48,994 nucleotides of DNA from CBCPMX01 sp965120355. Its GTDB lineage: Bacteria > Bacillota > Clostridia > Oscillospirales > Oscillospiraceae. The notes under the pieces are model-generated. The model made no database searches, was not told where the DNA came from, and was given only the letters and a program-made list of their open reading frames with translations. The position numbers and the translations under genes were made by a program. The stretch is from contig CBCPMX010000010.1 of the NCBI GenBank assembly GCA_965120355.1, positions 1-48,994 of the forward strand. Direction: 5' to 3'. Positions within the stretch are counted from its first letter, which is position 1. Every line of letters begins with the position of its first letter. This document shows, in pieces, positions 43,834-48,994 of the stretch.

Positions 43834-44050
43834 CTTTCACACTCCCTCGGAAGTATTAAGTTGCCCCAAGCTAACCACCATAACTAAACATGATCTTCTG
43901 GAATTACTTGTCCCAGAACCGGCCTTTTGCTTCCTGTATGCAGGGGTGTTTCTGCCGTAGCGCAACGCTTTACTCTGTTGTCGTATCTATTTCAACAGTT
44001 AAGTTGTTGCTTATATACAGATTCATTCGAGTTAGCTATCAGCAACTCCA
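43834..44050 (-). other. Long 5' leader of the unknown membrane protein
   Basis: About 215 nt lie between the predicted transcription start (near 44050) and the start codon. The leader contains small inverted repeats, for instance CAACA / TGTTG around 43987-44009, and no upstream ORF of note. It did not fit the known riboswitch consensus patterns I could recall. It may simply be a long untranslated leader. Confidence 0.4.
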
Positions 44051-44055
44051 CTCCC

Positions 44056-44084
44056 ACTATATATAGTTTTCTCTGAAATGTCAA
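44056..44084 (-). promoter_or_regulatory. Promoter of the unknown membrane protein
   Basis: On the minus strand TTGACA, 17 bp, TATAGT. The spacer 43834-44274 holds this promoter, the long leader and the trxA promoter, and no gene. Confidence 0.85.
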
Positions 44085-44174
44085 TATTTTTATGCTTTAT
44101 GCTTTGTTTTTCCATTCCCACGGCACATGGAAGCGCCCCTGTGCGGGTTTCCTTCCGCCTGCGCCGTAAAACAA

Positions 44175-44203
44175 TTGCTTTTTCCGGCGGAATGTATTAT
44201 ACT
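44175..44203 (+). promoter_or_regulatory. Promoter of trxA
   Basis: TTGCTT, 17 bp, TATACT, about 78 nt before the trxA start. Confidence 0.72.
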
Positions 44204-44280
44204 GCCCATAGAATCGCATACTAGCTGTAATAATTGCAATCAGAGCCACACAAGCAAACAACTGAAAAGGAGCGATGACG

Positions 44281-44586
44281 ATGTCTGTTTATGTATTTGA
44301 TAAAACAAACTTTTCCAGTGAAGTGCTCTCCAGCGACAAGCCGGTCCTGGTGGACTTCTGGGCCAGCTGGTGCGGCCCCTGCCGCATGATGGCCCCCGTG
44401 GTAGAGGAAATCGCCGAAACCCATCCGGAGATCAAAGTGGGCAAGGTCAACGTGGACGAAGCACCGGAGTTGGCCAGCCGCTACGGCGTCAGCAGCATTC
44501 CCACTCTTATGGTGTTCAAAGGCGGCAAGCCGGTGCAGACCACCGTTGGCGTACAGCCCAAGGCAAACGTAGAAGCGCTGCTGTAA
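44281..44586 (+). CDS. trxA: Thioredoxin
   Basis: A small disulfide reductase. Two ATGs are possible; the second (44281, MSVYVFDKTNF) is 8 nt after the AAGGAG site while the first (44275) is only 2 nt away, so the second is chosen, giving 101 residues. The active site WCGPC is at residues 30-34 (ASWCGPCRMMAP), and the cis-proline is in SSIPTLMVFKGG. No thioredoxin reductase gene is in the window. A single-gene unit with its own promoter and terminator. Confidence 0.95.
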   Translation: MSVYVFDKTNFSSEVLSSDKPVLVDFWASWCGPCRMMAPVVEEIAETHPEIKVGKVNVDEAPELASRYGVSSIPTLMVFKGGKPVQTTVGVQPKANVEALL

Positions 44587-44654
44587 ACACTGCCGTTTCA
44601 ATCCGATGCCCGCAGGGCGGCCTGAAGAGCCTCACCCTCTAAAAACAAACTCAC

Positions 44655-44699
44655 AAAAAGTTCCGATTATTCCCACAATCGAATAATCGGAACTTTTTT
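44655..44699. terminator. Bidirectional terminator between trxA and the ABC exporter
   Basis: A perfect 17-bp stem (AAAAAGTTCCGATTATT / AATAATCGGAACTTTTT) with a 10-nt loop and U-runs on both strands. Confidence 0.93.
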
Positions 44700-44820
44700 G
44701 CATATTCTCAAGGCACGGCATCCTGAACCTCACTGTTTCCGCCCCTGTTTTTATGTATGTACACGCGCCGCGGCGACGCGCTTCTCCCGCTCCATCATCC
44801 CCTTTACCGGCAAGGCGGTC

Positions 44821-45549
44821 CTATCCGCCTTTCCGCAGCTGCCGCAGGAACATCAGCACCGCCGCAGCCAATATCGCCGCGCCATACCCCAAAACCCACC
44901 ACAGGTGCGGCAGCGCCTGTGCCAGGCTGCCGCCCAGGGCGGCACGCCCCAGCTTCACGGCGTGGGCAAAGGGCAGTGCATTGGCCACTGTGCCAAACCA
45001 GCTGCCCAGCAGGTTCGGGTCAAACCAGACGCCTGACAGCCAGGCCGTCAGATTGGTCAGCAGCGCCCCGCACAGGCCTCCCACCTGCCGGTCGTTCAGC
45101 ATCGCGCCGCACAGCAGCCCCAAGCCAATAAACACCAGGCTGACCGGCAGGCTCCCCAGCACCGCCCAAAGTACCCCTGCCGAAAACCGCATACCCAAAG
45201 CCAGCGCTCCCAGATAACACAAAGCACTCTGGCTCAAAGCCATGGGCAGCAGCGGCAGCGTATAGCCCAAAATAAAGTCCGCTGCCGTCAGGGGCGTTGT
45301 GTACAGCCGCTGAAGCAGCGCGCCGCCGCGATCCCGGGCAATCAGCGAAGCAGAGAAAAGCGTCAAAAACGACTGCCCAAACACCGAAATTCCCGGCGTC
45401 AGCTGCTCCAACCGAAACAGATCCACAGGCAAATTGGCCTGGATGGCCGTCATAAGCAGCAGCAAGATCAACGGGAACCCCAGCCCGAAGGCAATGGCCA
45501 GCGGATCCCGCACGATATCCTTCCCCGTCCGCAGGGCAAATGTCCGCAT
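44821..45549 (-). CDS. ABC-2 type transporter permease
   Basis: A 242-residue membrane protein with about six hydrophobic segments in the ABC-2 arrangement: a cytoplasmic N-terminus, a span at residues 16-36, an external loop with the DLFRLEQLTPGISVFGQSF block, and four further spans. It follows the ATPase gene by 1 nt, so the two form one exporter. ABC-2 exporters in this gene order often expel drugs, lipids or peptides. The substrate is not inferable. The third gene of the set is a TetR-type regulator. Confidence 0.88.
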   Translation of the reverse strand: MRTFALRTGKDIVRDPLAIAFGLGFPLILLLLMTAIQANLPVDLFRLEQLTPGISVFGQSFLTLFSASLIARDRGGALLQRLYTTPLTAADFILGYTLPLLPMALSQSALCYLGALALGMRFSAGVLWAVLGSLPVSLVFIGLGLLCGAMLNDRQVGGLCGALLTNLTAWLSGVWFDPNLLGSWFGTVANALPFAHAVKLGRAALGGSLAQALPHLWWVLGYGAAILAAAVLMFLRQLRKGG

Positions 45550-45550
45550 C

Positions 45551-46276
45551 CTATTCCGCCTCCTTTACCAGCGCCACAAAGGCATCTCCCAGAGTCTCCC
45601 TTCCTGTGCGGGCCTCCAGCCCGGCAGCGGTGTCCACTGCCAGCAGCCGCCCTGTTTGCAGCACAGCCACCCGGTCGGAAAGCGCCTCTGCCTCCTCCAT
45701 ATCGTGTGTAGTCAGCAGAATCGTGGTTCGGCCCTTCAGCCCACGAATCAGATCCCACAGTTCCCCGCGGGCCAGGATATCCAGCCCCTGGGTGGGTTCG
45801 TCCAGAAACAGCACGTCCGGCTCCGGCACCAGCGCCATAGCAATACTCAGCCGCCGCTGCCAGCCGCCGGAGAGCGTCCCGGCCCGTTTTCTCGCCGCCG
45901 GTTCCAGCCCGAACTGCCGCAGCAGCCGCCGGATCTGCGCCGCAGCGGCATCTCCCGGCAGGCTGTACACACCGGCCATCAACGCCAGATTCTCCTGTAC
46001 CGTCAGGTTTCGGGCCACAGCCGTCTCCTGCGGCGAGACAGCCAGATGGGCTTTGGCCGCCCTGGGCTGGGTGCAAATGCTTTTTCCACACAGCCACGCA
46101 TCGCCGGCTGTGGGCCGGATCAGGCCGGTGAGCAGTTTGATCACGGTGGTCTTTCCCGCCCCGTTGACGCCCAGCAGCGCCAGCAGTTCGCCGCTGTGGA
46201 CGGTCAGGTCCAATTGATCCACCGCATGCAGCGTGCCATAGGTTTTGGTCAGCCCTCTGGTGACAATGGCATCCAT
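45551..46276 (-). CDS. ABC transporter ATP-binding protein
   Basis: A 241-residue nucleotide-binding subunit with Walker A GVNGAGKTT (residues 36-44), the Q-loop in SPQETAVARNLTV, signature LSGGWQRR, Walker B VLFLDEPTQGLD and switch His in TTHDMEEAEALSD. It belongs to the CcmA/drug-exporter type (ABC-2 partner). Ends 1 nt before the permease start and begins 18 nt after the TetR stop. Confidence 0.94.
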   Translation of the reverse strand: MDAIVTRGLTKTYGTLHAVDQLDLTVHSGELLALLGVNGAGKTTVIKLLTGLIRPTAGDAWLCGKSICTQPRAAKAHLAVSPQETAVARNLTVQENLALMAGVYSLPGDAAAAQIRRLLRQFGLEPAARKRAGTLSGGWQRRLSIAMALVPEPDVLFLDEPTQGLDILARGELWDLIRGLKGRTTILLTTHDMEEAEALSDRVAVLQTGRLLAVDTAAGLEARTGRETLGDAFVALVKEAE

Positions 46277-46294
46277 TGGCTTCTCCCCTCCTTC

Positions 46295-46873
46295 TCATGT
46301 CTTGCCGGGTTCTTCTCTTTGCAGCCACCGCAGCCGGATGCCCTGATAGGCATCGGAGACCATACGATTGATGTGCGCCTCGTCCCAGTCCAGATAGGCT
46401 GTGGCGGCCATGGTGGCAATGCCATGCACAAAAATCCACATCTCCAGATGAAAGAGATAGGCCGAATCCGCATCCAGGCCCGTGTTGGCCTGGATCAGCT
46501 TCAGCAGGCCGGCAATGGATTCCCGATCCTCCGCCACGGTTTCGCCGGAACGGTCCCGCATAAACAGCAGCCGGAACAGTTCCCGCTCCTGTCTGGCAAA
46601 CCGTATATAGGCCAAACCGCTGGATTTATAGGGCGGCACGTCGGATTTGGCCATATCCTCGTCCAGATACTGCTGATACAGCGCGCCGGCGGCCCGCAGC
46701 ACATCCGCTTTCAGCTCCTCCATGGATACGTAGTTGCTGAAAATGGGCTGCGTGGAGCATCCCAGCCGGGCCGCAATGGCCCGGGCGTTGAGCGCCCCCT
46801 CACCGCCCTCCCGCACCAGTGCCAGGGCGGCGTCCACAATGTTCTGCTTTGTAATCTTAATTTTTGGCGGCAT
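46295..46873 (-). CDS. TetR/AcrR-family transcriptional regulator
   Basis: A 192-residue regulator. Residues about 7-55 are the TetR helix-turn-helix (ITKQNIVDAALALVREGGEGALNARAIAARLGCSTQPIFSNYVSMEEL). The C-terminal ligand domain looks like the TetR_C_33/WHG type (RFARQERELFRLLF, MWIFVHGIATMAAT). It is the first gene of the exporter operon, so it probably represses that operon until a ligand appears. A short AT-rich palindrome lies between its promoter and start codon. Confidence 0.9.
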   Translation of the reverse strand: MPPKIKITKQNIVDAALALVREGGEGALNARAIAARLGCSTQPIFSNYVSMEELKADVLRAAGALYQQYLDEDMAKSDVPPYKSSGLAYIRFARQERELFRLLFMRDRSGETVAEDRESIAGLLKLIQANTGLDADSAYLFHLEMWIFVHGIATMAATAYLDWDEAHINRMVSDAYQGIRLRWLQREEPGKT

Positions 46874-46889
46874 TTGTGTCCCTCTTTAA

Positions 46890-46903
46890 ATATCATATGT
46901 TAT
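46890..46903. promoter_or_regulatory. Candidate TetR operator
   Basis: ATATCATATGTTAT is a palindrome with one mismatched pair, lying between the -10 box and the TetR start codon. The position suits a self-regulating TetR repressor. Confidence 0.45.
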
Positions 46904-46915
46904 ATATCTATTGTT

Positions 46916-46944
46916 ATTATAAAGGCAGGCCGTGCCCCTGTCAA
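46916..46944 (-). promoter_or_regulatory. Promoter of the TetR-ABC exporter operon
   Basis: On the minus strand TTGACA, 17 bp, TATAAT: a perfect consensus, expected for a promoter kept off by a repressor. Confidence 0.9.
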
Positions 46945-47003
46945 GTGCCAATTCCGGTCCGTCCCCCGCCGGCAGCCAGTGCGCAATGCACCGCGCACAA
47001 AGC

Positions 47004-47039
47004 GGAACAGGGGCGGGATCCACATCCCGCCCCTGTTCC
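47004..47039 (-). terminator. Hairpin after the Mrp-like ATPase gene
   Basis: A perfect 15-bp GC-rich stem (GGAACAGGGGCGGGA / TCCCGCCCCTGTTCC) with a 6-nt loop, 75 nt past the stop; the U-tract is weak. Confidence 0.6.
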
Positions 47040-47114
47040 ACATTTTACAGGCAGCCTTCGGCTCCATCGCGTTCTGCCCCCGCTTTGGACGCCCTGCCAA
47101 GTTTCAAAGAAACT

Positions 47115-47963
47115 TTACTCCAACATCGCCGCAATCTTTTCTGCCACCGGCGTCAGTGCCGGGGCCTGCACTTCGGCCAATTTGCCGAAGTCGGCAGCCA
47201 GCGCCAGCATGGGGTCATACTCCACCTGCGCCAGCAGCGGCAGATCCAGGGCCTTTGCATGCTCCGGCACATCCTGACTGGTCTCCATAACCATGTTTTC
47301 AACCACGCCCAGCACCGGAATCATGACCATTCTCAACAGATTGGTGGTCTTTCTGGCCATATAATCGCTGATGTTGGACGGCGTGGAGACACAAACCGCC
47401 CCGTCAAAGGGGATCACCGTATATGCCTGCAGCGGCACGTCGCCAATCCCCGTAGGCATATCCACTAGCAGAATATCCGGGTCATCCCACTTGACATCCG
47501 TGTAGAAATACAGGATGCCTGCTGCCAAATCCTTCCCGTACCACAGCAGCGGCTGGTCGGTCTTCTCATAGATATTGCCCATGGAGATAAACTCCACGCC
47601 GTTGCCTGCCGGAACCGGGAACACCAGCTTGTCGTCAGAACCGGCGGGATCCTGCTTGTCGTACAGCAGATGGATGGTGGGGCCGGTCAGGTCGCCGTCC
47701 AGGATGGCGACCCGTTTTCCCATCCGGGTCAGCTCGCCCGCCAGAAGGGCGGTGATGACGCTTTTGCCGGTGCCGCCCTTTCCGGAATAGACAGCAATGA
47801 TCTTCTTCGCCTTGCGGGGCGTCACTTTCGAGTCGCCGCAGTCGCTGGAACAGGACGAGCAATTTCCAGAGCAATAGCCCTCCGCCTCATCTTCAGCCTG
47901 AAGCCGCTCCAGCTCTGCCTGCAGTTCTTCTTCGCTCCTGCCATAAAATGCGCTGATATCCAT
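47115..47963 (-). CDS. Mrp/Nbp35-type P-loop ATPase with N-terminal Cys cluster
   Basis: A 282-residue cytoplasmic ATPase of the MinD/Mrp superfamily. The deviant Walker A GKGGTGKS is at residues 61-68, and switch-type motifs LDGDLTGPTIHLL and VDMPTGIGDVPL follow. Related Mrp/ApbC/Nbp35 proteins carry iron-sulfur clusters to target enzymes. It has an N-terminal cluster C31, C35, C38, C42, reminiscent of Nbp35, but lacks the C-terminal CPxC pair that follows VVEN in Mrp (here VVENMVMETSQDVPEH). Cluster carriage is therefore uncertain. Single-gene unit with its own promoter; the start follows GGAGG by 9 nt. Confidence 0.83.
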   Translation of the reverse strand: MDISAFYGRSEEELQAELERLQAEDEAEGYCSGNCSSCSSDCGDSKVTPRKAKKIIAVYSGKGGTGKSVITALLAGELTRMGKRVAILDGDLTGPTIHLLYDKQDPAGSDDKLVFPVPAGNGVEFISMGNIYEKTDQPLLWYGKDLAAGILYFYTDVKWDDPDILLVDMPTGIGDVPLQAYTVIPFDGAVCVSTPSNISDYMARKTTNLLRMVMIPVLGVVENMVMETSQDVPEHAKALDLPLLAQVEYDPMLALAADFGKLAEVQAPALTPVAEKIAAMLE

Positions 47964-48006
47964 AAAAACAGTCCTCCAAAACTCTGTTTCATTGCGTTGT
48001 TCCTCT

Positions 48007-48035
48007 ATTATACACAGGATTCGCAGGTTTCACAA
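48007..48035 (-). promoter_or_regulatory. Promoter of the Mrp-like gene
   Basis: On the minus strand TTGTGA, 17 bp, TATAAT, about 45 nt before the start codon. Confidence 0.75.
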
Positions 48036-48314
48036 GGGTGAGATTTTTCGCAACCCAGCAGCACTGTATACAGCCTGTCTTCTGGTTGTCCATCCGGTTT
48101 GGCCCTGCTTGGCACACAAATCAGGGACAGCTTGAAAATCAAGCTTTTCAAAGTTTTCAGTCTCTCTGAAAAGATGAAAAAAGCCTTGAAATCCTACAGA
48201 TTTCGGTACCGTCAAGCGTGATGCGCAAATTTGTTTGCAGCCTCTGCGTGAATGCGGCCGGCCGGCAATGGAAGCGTCTTTCCGAGCCGTCTCTAAGCGC
48301 TTCATGTATATGAA

Positions 48315-48479
48315 TTTTTTCTTGCCCCACAGTGCCCCGGTCGCGGCCTCCACCCGGCTCGCAGAGACACCGGCAAGATGTATCCCGATGAGGGCTTTTT
48401 CCACGCTGTCTCGGGCCAGTCCTTTGCGCCGACTCTTGATTACTTCCTCGCTTAGCTGTACATTTTTCTCGGAGATGGT
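48315..48479 (-). pseudogene. IS256-family transposase remnant
   Basis: Reading the minus strand, about 55 codons resemble the middle of an IS256/Mutator-type transposase (EEVIKSRRKGLARDSVEKAL followed by IGIHLAGVSASRVEAATGAL). The frame is closed just upstream by TAA and downstream the likeness ends after ALWGKK, so both ends are lost. An open frame continues to 48030 but with unrelated sequence. No terminal inverted repeats were found. It is a decayed fragment rather than an active element. The family call comes from motif memory, not a search. Confidence 0.55.
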
Positions 48480-48994
48480 TTACAGGCGCCTTTAGAATGG
48501 TGCGTCACGACTTTATTCTATCAGAGTGCTGCAAACCATGCCTATTTTTATCTTCAGCTGCACAGGATGTTATATAAGTTGTACGAACGATCTACTGGTC
48601 ATTTGTGACAGCGTTTTGGCCGTTCTTCGCCCAACGGCATTCAAACTTATGGAAAAGAGCCTGTATCCCAGTGTGTGATTTGGGATACAGGCCCTCCGCT
48701 TCCTAATAGGTATTCGGCTTGCTGCACATAGATAAAAACAAGTATGTTCGCTTTCGTATGTGTTGCTTCATAGCGAACAGCGATCTACTTAAAAATGCAC
48801 GTTGCTCAGTATTCTCCTTTCGTTACTATGATATACGTTTACTTCTGCGCTATTTGCTTTGCCTTCTTGTGCGCGACAAATTCTGAACTAACTACTAATA
48901 AGCAGTACCCTAGATGGTGTCGTCAATAAACAAGGAGCCAAATAGCAATACAACGGATATGGACAGCAGCAACGAAAGAAGCGGCGTTTTTAGC
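48480..48994. other. AT-rich non-coding end of the window
   Basis: About 515 bases without a credible gene; GC content is visibly lower than in the rest of the window. The only clear structure is the 11-bp inverted repeat listed separately. Together with the transposase fragment next to it, this suggests an old insertion scar or the edge of an acquired segment. Confidence 0.6.
48659..48692 (-). terminator. Possible terminator hairpin in the AT-rich end
   Basis: GCCTGTATCCC pairs perfectly with GGGATACAGGC around a 12-nt loop; on the minus strand a short U-rich stretch (CTCTTTTCC) follows. It may end a gene that lies beyond the window. Confidence 0.6.

Noticed and set aside
43834..44050. Cyclic-di-GMP or other known riboswitch in the leader
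   Set aside because: Some short words are suggestive (GCAAAAGGCC, a GGTGG-AGC segment), but the required paired regions and conserved core could not be aligned.

Overview
The window looks like chromosomal DNA of a high-GC, Gram-positive anaerobe of the Clostridia, most like the Oscillospirales group (relatives of Flavonifractor, Intestinimonas or Oscillibacter). That placement is inferred from Firmicutes-type gene pairs (yceD-rpmF, der-plsY-gpsA, dnaG-rpoD, pncB-niaR), NiaR- and FadR-type operators, S-layer-homology and VanW cell-wall proteins, strong Shine-Dalgarno sites and AsnA/ArgJ-type amino-acid synthesis. No rRNA, tRNA, CRISPR array or phage module was seen. Nearly all of the window is dense, ordinary coding sequence; the last ~0.5 kb is AT-rich and carries no credible gene.

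Layout. 1-6.0 kb (+): a cell-surface cluster with a 5'-truncated SLH/transglutaminase protein, an MBOAT acyltransferase and its DHHW/AlgJ-like partner, an AI-2E-type permease and a small lipoprotein. 6.3-8.2 kb (+): a 630-residue beta-helix-like protein with a (GGP)15 tract. 8.4-9.2 kb (-): a CPBP (CAAX-protease-like) membrane protein. 9.5-18.9 kb (-): an almost complete arginine pathway, transcribed argG-argH-argC-argJ-argB, then a ~0.94 kb non-coding element, then argD-NUDIX-argF. 19.2-20.9 kb (-): a ferredoxin/flavoprotein reductase that also carries a GGP tract. 21.1-25.2 kb: typA (+), then SAM-methyltransferase and S51-peptidase genes, rpmF and yceD (-). 25.4-30.9 kb (+): RluA-family pseudouridine synthase, der, plsY, gpsA and asnA. 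30.9-33.6 kb (-): a VanW-family wall protein and a FadR/GntR regulator. 33.9-35.6 kb (+): ilvD. 35.8-40.8 kb (-): rpoD, dnaG, dgt, a NUDIX hydrolase and an FlK-like thioesterase. 41.0-43.0 kb (+): pncB-niaR. 43.1-43.8 kb (-): an unknown membrane-anchored protein. 44.3-44.6 kb (+): trxA. 44.8-46.9 kb (-): an ABC-2 exporter with a TetR regulator. 47.1-48.0 kb (-): a Mrp/Nbp35-like ATPase. 48.0-49.0 kb: an IS256-type transposase remnant and AT-rich non-coding DNA.

How the genes fit together. The arginine genes convert glutamate to arginine through the acetyl-recycling route (ArgJ present, no separate ArgA in view); carbamoyl-phosphate synthase and the ArgR regulator are not in the window. PncB-NiaR is a self-contained niacin salvage unit with a matching operator at its start site. 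The MBOAT/DHHW pair beside an SLH protein fits acetylation of the wall polymer that SLH domains bind. Many promoters show good sigma-70-type boxes with exactly 17-bp spacing, and convergent gene pairs share bidirectional hairpin terminators.

The most unusual items are the repeat-bounded non-coding element inside the arginine operon, the two unrelated proteins that both carry Gly-Gly-Pro tracts (one a flavoprotein, one a beta-helix protein without a signal peptide), a NUDIX gene translationally coupled inside the arg operon, a perfect FadR-type operator at the start of a lone ilvD, and a ~215-nt leader before an unknown membrane protein. No clearly new defence or mobile system was found.
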